Source: Streptomyces sp. QL37
Lineage (GTDB): Bacteria > Actinomycetota > Actinomycetes > Streptomycetales > Streptomycetaceae
Assembly (NCBI RefSeq): GCF_002941025.1
Contig: NZ_PTJS01000001.1
Coordinates: 3,534,001-3,598,000, forward strand
Direction of reading: 5' to 3'
DNA: 64,000 nucleotides
Positions 53,967 through 62,898 of the stretch are shown here, one piece after another. Position numbers and translations under genes: made by a program. The notes under the pieces are model-generated. The model searched no databases. It worked only from the letters and a program-made list of their open reading frames with translations, and had not been told where the DNA came from. Numbering within the stretch: position 1 is the stretch's first letter; the number at the start of each line of letters is the position of its first letter.

Positions 53967-54764
53967 TCATCCCGCAGTCCTGGCCACCGCGAAGATTCGG
54001 CGGAACGGGAAGACCGTGCCGTGCGGGCCGGCCGGGTAGGCGGTGCGCAGCAGGTCGCGGTATTCGGTGAGGAACGCGTCGCGGGCGTCCGGGTCGTCGG
54101 CGAGGGCGTCGAGGACGGGGCGCAGGCCGGTGCCCTTGACCCAGTCGAGGACGGGGTCCTCGCCCTGGAGGAGGTGCAGGTAGGTGGTCTCCCAGACGTC
54201 GACGGCCCGGCCGGGTGCGGTGAGGTGTTCCAGGTATTCGGCGGGGGTGTGTACGGCGTCCGAGTGGCGCAGGAGGCCGCCGAGGCGGTCGTGCCAGCGG
54301 GGTGAGCGGGCGAGTTCGCGCATGAGGGTGTGGCTGGGGGCGTCGAAGTTCCCGGGGACCTGGAAGGCGAGCGTGCCGCCGGGGGCGAGGGCGTCCAGCC
54401 AGCGGGGGAAGCGGGCGGTGTGGCCGGGGACCCACTGGAGCAGGGCGTTGGAGACGATGAGGTCGTACGTCTCGGTGGGCTCCCAGGTCGCGGCATCGGC
54501 TTCGGTGAAGTCGAGGAGGGGCCCGGCGTGGGTGCGGGCGCGTTCGAGCATCTGGGGTGAGCTGTCGTAGCCGGTGATGCGGGCGGCGGGCCAGCGGGCG
54601 GCGAGGAGTGCGGTGACGTTGCCGGCGCCGCAGCCGAGGTCGGCGATCCGGGGTGAGGGTTCGTGCGGGAGGGGTCCGGTCCGGGCCAGGAGGTCGTGGA
54701 AGGGGCGGGTGCGGTGGTCCGCGTGGCGGAGGTACTGCCGGGGGTCCCAGGTGGGTGCGGTCAT
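53967..54764 (-). CDS. tam: Trans-aconitate 2-methyltransferase
   Basis: Methylates trans-aconitate, relieving inhibition of aconitase. The 265-residue protein has the SAM motif IADLGCGAGNVTALLAARWP and the family motifs DLIVSNALLQWVPGH and GGTLAFQVPGNFDAPSH. ATG 54764. It is divergent from a MarR gene over a tandem repeat region; this is the known tam/tamR arrangement of Streptomyces coelicolor. Confidence 0.93.
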   Translation of the reverse strand: MTAPTWDPRQYLRHADHRTRPFHDLLARTGPLPHEPSPRIADLGCGAGNVTALLAARWPAARITGYDSSPQMLERARTHAGPLLDFTEADAATWEPTETYDLIVSNALLQWVPGHTARFPRWLDALAPGGTLAFQVPGNFDAPSHTLMRELARSPRWHDRLGGLLRHSDAVHTPAEYLEHLTAPGRAVDVWETTYLHLLQGEDPVLDWVKGTGLRPVLDALADDPDARDAFLTEYRDLLRTAYPAGPHGTVFPFRRIFAVARTAG

Positions 54765-54788
54765 GGGGTCAGGATCACCAAGAAAATC

Positions 54789-54849
54789 TCTTGATGTCAA
54801 GACACTTGCCCTCAAGAGACTTGGCTTCAAGAGACTTCATGTCGAGGGA
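54789..54849. promoter_or_regulatory. TamR operator region: four tandem 15-bp units with a perfect palindrome
   Basis: Four units start at 54790, 54805, 54820 and 54835, each CTTSNNNTCAAGAGA-like. The first contains the perfect palindrome TCTTGA-TG-TCAAGA (54789-54802); units 2 and 3 match CTTG-N3-TCAAGAGA; unit 4 is degenerate. They fill the tam/tamR divergent promoter. Confidence 0.82.
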
Positions 54850-54867
54850 CCCTCTACACTGATCGAC

Positions 54868-55365
54868 ATGGAGGACGAGGTCGACCGACTGGTCGCTGCA
54901 TGGCGCCGTGAGCGCCCCGACCTCGACGTGGAACCACTCGAGGTCCTGAGCCGCGTCTCCCGCCTGGCCAGGCATCTCGACCGGGCCCGCAGGATCGCCT
55001 TCGCGGAGCACCAGCTGGAACCCTGGGAATTCGACGTGCTGACGTCCCTGCGCCGCGCCGGCGCCCCGTACCAGCTCTCCCCCGGCCAGCTCCTGACCCA
55101 GACCCTGGTCACCTCGGGCACGATGACGAACCGCATCGACCGGCTGACCAAGAAGAATCTGGTGGAGCGGCGGCCCGACCCGAGCGACCGCCGTGGCGTC
55201 CTCGTCCGGCTGACCGACCTCGGCCGCGACAAGGCCGACCAGTCGCTGGCCGGGCTGCTCGACCAGGAGCGGGCCATCCTGGGCGAGCTCTCCCGCGAGC
55301 AGCGGTCCGAACTGGCCGGACTGCTACGCCAGTTGACCGCCCCGTTCGACAACATCCCCGGTTAG
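54868..55365 (+). CDS. tamR: MarR-family regulator TamR
   Basis: Represses tam and, in S. coelicolor, other citrate-cycle genes; binds trans-aconitate and related acids. The 165-residue protein has a winged helix (WEFDVLTSLRRAGAPYQLSPGQLL, TSGTMTNRIDRLTKKNLVERRPD, then the wing SDRRGVLVRLTDLG). ATG 54868. The last 42 bases overlap the 3' end of the convergent response-regulator gene. Confidence 0.92.
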   Translation: MEDEVDRLVAAWRRERPDLDVEPLEVLSRVSRLARHLDRARRIAFAEHQLEPWEFDVLTSLRRAGAPYQLSPGQLLTQTLVTSGTMTNRIDRLTKKNLVERRPDPSDRRGVLVRLTDLGRDKADQSLAGLLDQERAILGELSREQRSELAGLLRQLTAPFDNIPG

Positions 55366-56118
55366 CGCGGCCGGGCCCACCCCGGCCCGCCGGGCCAGCG
55401 CCACGGCCGCCAGCGTCGAGTGCACGCCCAGCTTCCCCAGCACGTTCTGCATGTGCGTACGCACCGTGTGCGGGGAGAGGAAGAGCCGCTCCGCGACCGC
55501 CTTGCGGCCCAGGCCCGCCACCATGCAGCGCAGCACCTCCCGCTCGCGCGGTGTCAGCGACTCGACGAGCTGTTCGCTCTCGGTGCGGTGCTTACGGGCC
55601 GCCGTCAACTCCCGCAGGACACCGGTCAGCAGCGCGGCGGGCAGATGCGTCTCGTCGCGCAGCACGCCCCGTATGACCGTCAGCAGCCGTTGGAGCGAGC
55701 AGTCCTTGGCGACCCAGCCCGAGGCGCCGGCCTGCAGCGCCATCGCGGCCCGGCGCGGGTCGTCCTTCTCGGCGAGCACCACCGTACGGATCTGCGGCTG
55801 ACCCGAACGCACCCCCGCCACCAGCGAGATGCCGTCCACCGGACCGGCGGCGGGCATCCCGTCCGGCGCTCCGCGCGGCGCGGGCACGCCGCGGGCGCCA
55901 CCTGTGGCGTTGATGCCCAGTTCGGCGTCGACCAGCATCACGTCGTAGCGGCGGCCCTCGGCGGCCGCCCGCTCCAGACAGCGCAGCGCGGCGGGGCCGC
56001 TGCCCGCCGCGGACACGTCGACGTCCGGTTCGGCCGCGAGGGCCGCCGCGAGGGACTCGGCAAAGATGCGGTGGTCGTCGACCACCAGAACCCGGATACG
56101 AGCCACAGACACCCCCAT
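55324..56118 (-). CDS. Orphan NarL/LuxR-type response regulator
   Basis: A 264-residue regulator. The receiver has VVDDHRIF and a phospho-Asp in VMLVDAELG. About 25 extra Gly/Pro/Ala residues follow it (NATGGARGVPAPRG region), and the usual Thr is Ala (VVLAEKDD). The LuxR HTH is SLTPREREVLRCMVAGLGRKAVAERLFLSPHTVRTHMQNVL. No kinase is adjacent. Its 3' end overlaps tamR on the opposite strand. The gap 56119-56511 to galK holds several GC hairpins but no gene. Confidence 0.88.
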   Translation of the reverse strand: MGVSVARIRVLVVDDHRIFAESLAAALAAEPDVDVSAAGSGPAALRCLERAAAEGRRYDVMLVDAELGINATGGARGVPAPRGAPDGMPAAGPVDGISLVAGVRSGQPQIRTVVLAEKDDPRRAAMALQAGASGWVAKDCSLQRLLTVIRGVLRDETHLPAALLTGVLRELTAARKHRTESEQLVESLTPREREVLRCMVAGLGRKAVAERLFLSPHTVRTHMQNVLGKLGVHSTLAAVALARRAGVGPAALTGDVVERGGQLA

Positions 56119-56446
56119 GCTGTGTGAGCTCCTGGGGCGCCCCGTTCATGGCCGTCCCCGACGGGGACGGACCACGGCGGATACGGCGCCCGGAGCACTC
56201 CGGTGGACCGTCGGCGCACGGCCGCCGCCGTGTGCCGGCCGGCCACCCGCTCCGGGCGCCGTACCCGACTGTCTCGTCCCCTGAAACGGCACCGGCCCCC
56301 ACCGGTGCTGCGCATCAGCCTACGGTGGGCGGTGGACGGCGGAAGGCGATTCGCAGAACTGACCGACCCTGGGTGTTCATGGTGTTGTTCATGTTCCGTC
56401 TTGATACCGAAGTGGACGGAGAACGTCGTATTCCGCTGGGGTCGTC

Positions 56447-56476
56447 GGCCTCGGCTCGCGGTCGCGCGCCGAGGCC
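56447..56476 (-). terminator. Hairpin terminator after galK
   Basis: GGCCTCGGC (56447-56455) pairs with GCCGAGGCC (56468-56476), 12-nt loop, about 35 nt past the galK stop. Confidence 0.7.
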
Positions 56477-56511
56477 GGGCGCCTCGCCGGGTGGCGTGGA
56501 CCTCCTCCCGG

Positions 56512-57687
56512 TCAGGCAGCCGGAGCGATCCGCCGGCCCCCCGCCGAGGGAACCGCGGGGAAGACTCCCGGGGCGGCGTGACCGGCCGAGGCGAAGGCCT
56601 CGGAGACGGCCTTGGCGACGGTGTCCTCCATCGCCTCCTCCACCAGCACGATCGCCGAGCCCCCGAAGCCGCCCCCGGTCATCCTGGCCCCGAGCGCCCC
56701 GGCGGCGTTCGCCGCGGAGACCACGAGGTCCAGTTCCGGGCAGGAGACCCGCAGATCGTCGCGGAGCGAGACATGGCCCTCGTTGAGGACCGGGCCCGCC
56801 GCGCGCACCTCGCCCGCGTCGAGCAGCGCGATGACCTGCTCCACGCGGTGGTTGTCGCTGACCACATGGCGGACGTAGCGCACGACCGACTCGTCCTCGC
56901 CTGCCGCCGCGAGGGTCTCCAGTGCGGCGTCCAGTTCCTCGTACGGAAGGTCGCGCAGGGTGCCGATGCCGAGCGCCCGGGCTCCCGCCTCGCAGCCGGC
57001 CCGGCGTTCCGCGTACGCGCCGTCGCCCAGGGCGTGCTTGACGCGGGTGTCGACGACCAGCAGCTTCAGCCCGTGCGCCGCCAGGTCGAAGGGGACCTGG
57101 CGCAGGGTGAGGTCGCGGGTGTCGAGGTGGAGCGCGTGGCCCTCGGTGCAGCACGCGGAGGCCATCTGGTCCATGACGCCGCAGGGCACACCGACGAACG
57201 CGTTCTCGGCCCGCTGGCCGAGGACGGCGACCTCGGGGGCGCTCAGGCCCAGCTGGAAGAGGTCGTTCAGGGCGAGCGCGGTGACGACCTCCAGGGCGGC
57301 CGACGAGGAGAGGCCGGCGCCGACCGGGACGGTGGAGGTGAGCTGGATGTCCGCGCCGGTGATGTCGTGACCGGCTTCGCGGAGCGCCCAGACGACGCCT
57401 GCCGGGTAGGCGGCCCACCCATGGCCCGAATGCGGGGTCAGGTCGTCGACGCGCAGGGAGACGACTCCGCCGGGTACGTCGGTGGAGTGCAGGCGCAGCT
57501 GTCCGTCGGTGCGGCGGGCGACGGCCGCGCGTGCGGTGTGCGGGAGGGCGAGCGGCATGACGAAGCCGTCGTTGAAGTCGGTGTACTCACCGATCAGGTT
57601 CACTCGTCCGGGTGCGGCCCAGATCCCCTCGGGGACGGTCCCGTACAGCTCGGTGAAGGAGGCGGTGAGCTCGGCGTTGTCGGTCAT
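56512..57687 (-). CDS. galK: Galactokinase
   Basis: Phosphorylates galactose to galactose-1-phosphate. The 391-residue protein has the GHMP motifs [34 protein letters not shown] and [18 protein letters not shown] 57687 overlaps the galE stop (ATGA). Last gene of galTEK. Confidence 0.96.
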   Translation of the reverse strand: MTDNAELTASFTELYGTVPEGIWAAPGRVNLIGEYTDFNDGFVMPLALPHTARAAVARRTDGQLRLHSTDVPGGVVSLRVDDLTPHSGHGWAAYPAGVVWALREAGHDITGADIQLTSTVPVGAGLSSSAALEVVTALALNDLFQLGLSAPEVAVLGQRAENAFVGVPCGVMDQMASACCTEGHALHLDTRDLTLRQVPFDLAAHGLKLLVVDTRVKHALGDGAYAERRAGCEAGARALGIGTLRDLPYEELDAALETLAAAGEDESVVRYVRHVVSDNHRVEQVIALLDAGEVRAAGPVLNEGHVSLRDDLRVSCPELDLVVSAANAAGALGARMTGGGFGGSAIVLVEEAMEDTVAKAVSEAFASAGHAAPGVFPAVPSAGGRRIAPAA

Positions 57688-58664
57688 GGTGCGGTGGGCT
57701 CCTCTCGGCGGGCGAACGTCCACGCGTCGGCGACGATGGCGGCCAGGTCGGCGCGCGACGGCTGCCAGCCGAGCCGCTCCCTGGCGGTGGCGGCGGAGGC
57801 GACGAGGACGGCCGGGTCGCCGCCGCGCCGGGGTGCGGCGGTCTCCGGGACGGGGTGGCCGGTGACCTGGCGGACGGTCTCGATGACCTCGCGTACGGAG
57901 AAGCCGTTGCCGTTGCCGAGGTTGCAGATGAGGTGTTCGCCCGCGGTGGCCGCTTCGAGGGCCAGCAGGTGGGCCTCGGCGAGGTCGGCGACGTGGATGT
58001 AGTCGCGTACGCAGGTGCCGTCGGGGGTCGGGTAGTCGTCGCCGTAGACGGAGATCGACTCGCGCTGCCCGAGGGCTACCTGGAGGACCAGCGGGATGAG
58101 GTGCGACTCGGGGTCGTGGCGTTCGCCGTGGCTGCCGTAGGCCCCGGCGACGTTGAAGTAGCGCAGGGAGACCGCTGCCAGGCCGTGGGCGGCGGCCTCA
58201 CCGGTGATCATGTGGTCGACGGCGAGCTTGGAGGCGCCGTACGGGTTGGTGGGCGCGGTGGGGTCCGACTCGGTGATGGGGCTGGAGACGGGTTCCCCGT
58301 ACGTCGCCGCGGTGGAGGAGAAGACGAGGGTGCGCACCCCGGCGTCGCGCATGGCGGCGAGGAGGGCGGTGGTGCCGCCGACGTTGTTGACCCAGTACTT
58401 CTCGGGGTCGGCGACGGACTCGCCGACCTGGGAGAAGGCCGCGAAGTGCAGCACTCCGTCGTAGCTGGAGTCCAGCCACTTCGCGGCGTCCTGGATCCGG
58501 CCCTCGATGAACTCGGCGCCCTGCGGGACGCCCTCGCGGAAGCCGGTCGACAGGTCGTCGAGGACGGTCACGGTGTGACCGGCCTCCAGCAGGTGTGCGG
58601 CGACGACACCGCCGACGTATCCCGCGCCGCCCGTCACCAGGTACTTCTTGCCGGTGTTGCTCAC
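57684..58664 (-). CDS. galE: UDP-glucose 4-epimerase
   Basis: Interconverts UDP-galactose and UDP-glucose. The 326-residue SDR-fold protein has the NAD motif [16 protein letters not shown], the catalytic Ser region STAATYGEP and YGASKLAVD with the catalytic Tyr/Lys. GTG 58664 overlaps the galT stop (GTGA). Confidence 0.95.
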   Translation of the reverse strand: MSNTGKKYLVTGGAGYVGGVVAAHLLEAGHTVTVLDDLSTGFREGVPQGAEFIEGRIQDAAKWLDSSYDGVLHFAAFSQVGESVADPEKYWVNNVGGTTALLAAMRDAGVRTLVFSSTAATYGEPVSSPITESDPTAPTNPYGASKLAVDHMITGEAAAHGLAAVSLRYFNVAGAYGSHGERHDPESHLIPLVLQVALGQRESISVYGDDYPTPDGTCVRDYIHVADLAEAHLLALEAATAGEHLICNLGNGNGFSVREVIETVRQVTGHPVPETAAPRRGGDPAVLVASAATARERLGWQPSRADLAAIVADAWTFARREEPTAP

Positions 58665-59704
58665 TCGCTCGCTACCTCTCGCAGTCGCTGGGCCGCGGCC
58701 TCCGGCGGCACGTCGTTGATGAAGACGCCCATGCCGGACTCGGAGCCCGCGAGGAACTTCAGCTTGCCGGTGGTCCGCCTGATGGTGAAAAGCTCGAGGT
58801 GCAGCCCGAACTCCTCACGCCCGGGGACCCTGAAGGGTGCCTGGTGCCAGGCCGAGATGTACGGGGTCGGCGGCTCGCCGGGGCCGAAGATCCGGTCGAA
58901 TCGCCTCAAGAGTTCCAGATAGAGCTGTGGGAACTCCGTGCGTGCGGCCTCGTCGAGCTCCCGCAGGTCGGGGACGCGGCGGCGCGGGTGGAGGTGGACC
59001 TCGTACGGCCAGTGCGCGGCGTACGGCACGAAGGCGACCCAGTGCTCGCCCTCCAGGACGATCCGGTCGCCGTCGGCCAGCTCGCGGGCGACGACGTCGT
59101 CGAAGAGGTTGCGGCCGGTCTCGGCGCGGTGGTTCTCCATCGAGCGGAGCATCTGCTCGGTGCGCGGGGTGACGAAGGGGTAGCCGTAGATCTGCCCGTG
59201 CGGGTGGCCCAGGGTGACGCCGATCTCGGCGCCCCGGTTCTCGAAGCAGAACACCTGGGTGACCTGCGGGAGCTCGGCGAGGTCGGCGGTGCGGTCGGTC
59301 CAGGCCTCCAGGACCAGGGCGGCCTGGTCCTCGGTGAGGCCGGCGAAGGAGACGTCGTGGTCGGAGGTGAAGCAGACGACCTCGCACCGGCCGGAGTCGC
59401 CGGCGAGGGAGGGGAAGCGGTTCTCGAAGACGGCGACGTCGTAGTCGGTGTCGGGGATCTCGCTGAGCCTGCCCTCCCGCGAGGGGCAGAGCGGGCACTC
59501 GTCGGCCGGCGGGTGGTAGGTGCGCCCCTGCCGGTGCGAGGCGATGGCGACCGAGTCACCGAGCAGCGGGTCGTGGCGGATCTCCGAGGACGTCGAGACG
59601 GCATCCAGCGGCCGCGGGTCGACGGCGTCGCGGACGGTGTCGTCCGCGGAGTCGTAATAGATCAGCTCACGGCCGTCGGCGAGGGTCGTAACCGTCTTCT
59701 TCAC
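58661..59704 (-). CDS. galT: Galactose-1-phosphate uridylyltransferase
   Basis: Central Leloir step. The 347-residue protein has the zinc Cys pair in [11 protein letters not shown] and the nucleophile loop [15 protein letters not shown] 59704 has GGAGGAG upstream. First gene of galTEK; in Streptomyces lividans this operon is galactose-inducible from galP1 with an internal galP2. Confidence 0.96.
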   Translation of the reverse strand: MKKTVTTLADGRELIYYDSADDTVRDAVDPRPLDAVSTSSEIRHDPLLGDSVAIASHRQGRTYHPPADECPLCPSREGRLSEIPDTDYDVAVFENRFPSLAGDSGRCEVVCFTSDHDVSFAGLTEDQAALVLEAWTDRTADLAELPQVTQVFCFENRGAEIGVTLGHPHGQIYGYPFVTPRTEQMLRSMENHRAETGRNLFDDVVARELADGDRIVLEGEHWVAFVPYAAHWPYEVHLHPRRRVPDLRELDEAARTEFPQLYLELLRRFDRIFGPGEPPTPYISAWHQAPFRVPGREEFGLHLELFTIRRTTGKLKFLAGSESGMGVFINDVPPEAAAQRLREVASE

Positions 59705-59872
59705 CAGGCTCCTCCATGTAACGCCCTCCAAACATAACCGCACATAACAAATCACAACTCAACACGCCAGTCAATGCTGACGAGCCCTGTGGGCAGCCTG
59801 TGCGCGAAGGTCGGGCAGACCTGGACATTTCATACCGTGCGATCACGATCAAACAAAGAACGTCATGTGACC

Positions 59873-59889
59873 TGTTCATTTTCTGAACA
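59873..59889. promoter_or_regulatory. Inverted repeat in the gal / symporter divergent promoter
   Basis: TGTTCA-TTTTC-TGAACA, perfect 6-bp arms, 54 nt before the symporter ATG. The galT side (59720-59760) also has TGTGAT and two TTATGT hexamers on the minus strand, like the repeated hexamers described for galP1. Confidence 0.55.
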
Positions 59890-59942
59890 CATAGGCGTAG
59901 GTTCCGACGGGTTCAGTTCGCGCAACGAAGCGAGTACCCCCC

Positions 59943-61613
59943 ATGCAATATCTGGCCGAAGGGCTCCGGCTCCCCACGAACGGGCTCGATTACACAATCC
60001 TGGCGATCTACTTCGTCGTGGTGCTCGGCATCGGCTTCGCCGCCCGGGCCAGTGTGAAGACGAGCCTCGACTTCTTCCTGTCCGGAAGGTCCCTGCCCGC
60101 CTGGGTGACCGGCCTGGCCTTCGTCGCGGCGAATCTCGGGGCGACCGAGATCCTCGGCATGGCGGCGACCGGCGCGCAGTACGGCGTCGCGGTCGTCCAC
60201 TGGTACTGGATCGGCGCCATCCCCGCCATGGTCTTCCTCGGCCTGGTGATGATGCCGTTCTACTACCGGTCGAAGGTCCGCTCAGTACCGGAGTTCCTGC
60301 TCCAGCGCTTCGACAAGTCGGCGCACCTGCTGAGCTCCATACTCTTCGCCTTCGCGGCGATCCTGATCGCGGGCGTGAACCTCTACGCCCTGTCGATCGT
60401 CGTGGAGGCGCTGCTGGGCTGGCCGCAGTGGGTCGCGATCGTCGTCGCAGGGCTCTTCGTCCTCGTCTACATCACCATCGGCGGGCTCTCCTCGGCGATC
60501 TACAACGAGGTGCTGCAGTTCTTCGTCATCCTCGCGGCGCTGATCCCGATCACGCTGCTGGGCCTCAAGCGCGTCGGCGGCTGGGACGGCCTGAGCGGCT
60601 CGCTGGAGAAGCAGCACGGCGCGGACTTCATGTCCGCCTGGGGCGGCACCGGCATCGGTGACGCCAACCCGCTCGGCGCCAACTGGCTGACGATCATCCT
60701 CGGCCTCGGCTTCGTGCTCTCCTTCGGCTACTGGACCACCAACTTCGCCGAGGTGCAGCGCGCCCTGTCCGCGAAGAACCTCTCGGCCGCCAAGCGCACC
60801 CCGCTGATCGCCGCCTTCCCGAAGATCTTCATCGTCTTCGTGGTGATGATCCCGGGCCTGGTCGCCGCCGTGATCGTGCCCAGGATCGGTACGCCCGGCT
60901 CGGACCTCACGTACAACGACGCCATTCCGTTGCTGATGCAGGAGCTCCTGCCCAACGGTGTTCTCGGCATCGCGGTGACCGGTCTGCTGGCCGCGTTCAT
61001 GGCCGGTATGGCCGCCAACGTCTCGTCGTTCAACACGGTGTTCACCACGGACATCTGGCAGCGGTACGTGAAGAAGGACCAGCCGGACGCGTACTACCTG
61101 AAGTTCGGGCGGCTGATCACCGCGGTGGGTGTGCTGGCATCGATCGGCACGGCGTTCATCGCGGCCAGCTTCTCCAACATCATGACCTACCTGCAGACGC
61201 TGTTCTCGTTCTTCAACGTCCCGATGTTCGTCGTCTTCATCATCGGCATGTTCTGGAAGCGCGCCTCGATGAAGTCCGGTGTGTGGGGGCTCGTCGCGGG
61301 TACCACGGCCGCGATGGTCAACTACTTCGTCATCTACAAGCAGGGCATCATCGACATCCCGTCCGACCAGGGTGCCAACTTCGTCTCCGCCATCGTCGGA
61401 TTCGTCGCCGGTGCGGTCGTCATGGTCGCCGTCACCCTGTTCACCGCCCCCAAGCCGGAGGCCGAACTGGCCGGTCTGGTCTACGGGACGGAGTCCCCGG
61501 ACGCCGAAGAGGCCCCGGAGGAGGGCGACAGCGCCTGGTACCGCAAGCCCGCACTGCTCGGCTGGGGCGCCATGGTTCTCGCCGCCCTCTGCTACCTGCC
61601 CTACTCGCTCTGA
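59943..61613 (+). CDS. Sodium:sugar symporter (SSS family, SglT-like)
   Basis: Probable galactose uptake transporter. The 556-residue protein has about 14 spans. The N-terminal TILAIYFVVVLGIGFAA, FFLSGRSLPAWVTGLAFVAANLGATEILGMAATGAQYG and YNEVLQFFVILAALIPIT are typical of vSGLT-like symporters. ATG 59943. Divergent from galT, which supports galactose as substrate. Followed by a small membrane protein 15 nt later. Confidence 0.9.
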   Translation: MQYLAEGLRLPTNGLDYTILAIYFVVVLGIGFAARASVKTSLDFFLSGRSLPAWVTGLAFVAANLGATEILGMAATGAQYGVAVVHWYWIGAIPAMVFLGLVMMPFYYRSKVRSVPEFLLQRFDKSAHLLSSILFAFAAILIAGVNLYALSIVVEALLGWPQWVAIVVAGLFVLVYITIGGLSSAIYNEVLQFFVILAALIPITLLGLKRVGGWDGLSGSLEKQHGADFMSAWGGTGIGDANPLGANWLTIILGLGFVLSFGYWTTNFAEVQRALSAKNLSAAKRTPLIAAFPKIFIVFVVMIPGLVAAVIVPRIGTPGSDLTYNDAIPLLMQELLPNGVLGIAVTGLLAAFMAGMAANVSSFNTVFTTDIWQRYVKKDQPDAYYLKFGRLITAVGVLASIGTAFIAASFSNIMTYLQTLFSFFNVPMFVVFIIGMFWKRASMKSGVWGLVAGTTAAMVNYFVIYKQGIIDIPSDQGANFVSAIVGFVAGAVVMVAVTLFTAPKPEAELAGLVYGTESPDAEEAPEEGDSAWYRKPALLGWGAMVLAALCYLPYSL

Positions 61614-61628
61614 TCGGAGGCACTCACC

Positions 61629-61916
61629 ATGTCCGACCTGCACAAGGAAGTCTCCGAGCTGGAGCGCAAGTCCGCGACAGCGGCCCGGCTGTTCGACATC
61701 CGGCGGATCATCGGCGGTCTCTTCGTGGTCTACGGAGTGATCGTCACCATCGCCGGAATCAGCCCGTCCGACGCCGACCTGAAGAAGGCGGAGGGCGTCC
61801 ACATCAACCTCTGGACCGGCCTCGCCATGCTGGCGCTCGGGCTCTTCTTCCTCATCTGGATGAAGCTGCGCCCGGCCCAGGTGCCCGACGAGGCACCCGG
61901 CACACCGGAGAGCTGA
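61629..61916 (+). CDS. Small membrane protein cotranscribed with the sugar symporter
   Basis: A 95-residue protein with two spans (IGGLFVVYGVIVTIAGI and LWTGLAMLALGLFFLIWM). It resembles small accessory proteins often encoded after SSS symporters in actinobacteria. ATG 61629 is 15 nt after the symporter stop, with GGAGG upstream. Confidence 0.8.
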   Translation: MSDLHKEVSELERKSATAARLFDIRRIIGGLFVVYGVIVTIAGISPSDADLKKAEGVHINLWTGLAMLALGLFFLIWMKLRPAQVPDEAPGTPES

Positions 61917-61929
61917 CCCCGGCAACCCC

Positions 61930-61977
61930 GCGGGGGCCGGACGATCACGCGTTCACGCGAGGCCGTCCGGCCCCCGC
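61930..61977. terminator. Bidirectional hairpin terminator
   Basis: Perfect 14-bp stem (61930-61943 with 61964-61977), 20-nt loop. The right arm lies inside the last codons of the response-regulator gene. Confidence 0.85.
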
Positions 61978-62648
61978 CGCGTTCCCGCCGCGGCCCGGTC
62001 GAGCAGCCCCGTGCGGGCCGCGAGCGCGGCGGCCTCCAGCCGGGACCCGACGCCGAGCTTCATCAGCACCCGCTGCACATGGGTCCGCGCGGTGCTCGGC
62101 GCGATCCCCATCCCGGCCGCGATCAGCCGGGTGTCCTCGCCCTCGGCGACCCGCACCAGCACCTCGATCTCGCGCGGGGTCAGCATCCGCAGCAGCCGCT
62201 GCCCCTCGTCGTCCGGCTGGGCCGCCGGGTGCAGCAGCTCCGCGAAGGCGCCCCGCAGCAGCTGGGGTGCGACGGCGACCTCTCCCGCCCGGGCCTTGAT
62301 CATGGCGCGCTCGACGCCCTCTATGCGTTCGTCGTGCCGGACGTAACCGGCCGCTCCCGCCGCGAAGGCGGCGGCGATCCCCCGCGGACTCGGCACCGGG
62401 CCCAGCACCACCACGGCGACCTGCGGGCGCTCCCGTCCGATCCGTACGATCGGGTCGAAGGCCCCGGGTTCGGCCGGCGCCGCGGTGCCGAACAGGCAGA
62501 CCTCCGGCGCCCTGCTGACGACCAGCTCCGCGGCCCCGGACGTCGGCGCGGCTGCCGCGAGGACGCGGTGCCCACGCAGTTTCAGTGCCGAGGCGAGTGC
62601 CTCGGCGAGCAGTCGGTGGTCATCGACCACCATGAGCCGCACGCCCAT
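61953..62648 (-). CDS. Atypical NarL/LuxR-type regulator lacking the phospho-Asp
   Basis: A 231-residue protein. VVDDHRLLAEAL is present, but at the phosphorylation position the sequence is VCLFGTAAP (Gly for Asp), and the conserved Lys near GAAGYVRHDER is replaced. The LuxR HTH is normal (LTPREIEVLVRVAEGEDTRLIAAGMGIAPSTARTHVQRVL). It is therefore probably phosphorylation-independent. ATG 62648 is chosen; ATG 62663 in frame is possible. Orphan, no kinase nearby. Confidence 0.87.
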   Translation of the reverse strand: MGVRLMVVDDHRLLAEALASALKLRGHRVLAAAAPTSGAAELVVSRAPEVCLFGTAAPAEPGAFDPIVRIGRERPQVAVVVLGPVPSPRGIAAAFAAGAAGYVRHDERIEGVERAMIKARAGEVAVAPQLLRGAFAELLHPAAQPDDEGQRLLRMLTPREIEVLVRVAEGEDTRLIAAGMGIAPSTARTHVQRVLMKLGVGSRLEAAALAARTGLLDRAAAGTRRGPDGLA

Positions 62649-62826
62649 CGAGATAGCCCCCATGTGTGCAGCGCACCGGCGCTGCGTAACCCTGAACAGG
62701 CCCCCCGGCCCCTCTGACCCGGCAAGTTACACGCTTGTTCGACGCCGCGCGCCCTCTACCGGGCAGAAGCCCCCCGGAATGCCGGAATCTGCGTCATTCG
62801 GGGCCACTTGCCCGTCGGAAAACGAT

Positions 62827-62862
62827 CGGCCCTGCCGGTCGGATGATCGACCGGCAGGGCCG
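62827..62862 (-). terminator. Hairpin terminator after the beta-propeller gene
   Basis: Perfect 15-bp stem (62827-62841 with 62848-62862), loop GATGAT. Confidence 0.9.
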
Positions 62863-62898
62863 TCGCCGCCCGGCCCGCGAACGGGCCGGTCGGGCGGG

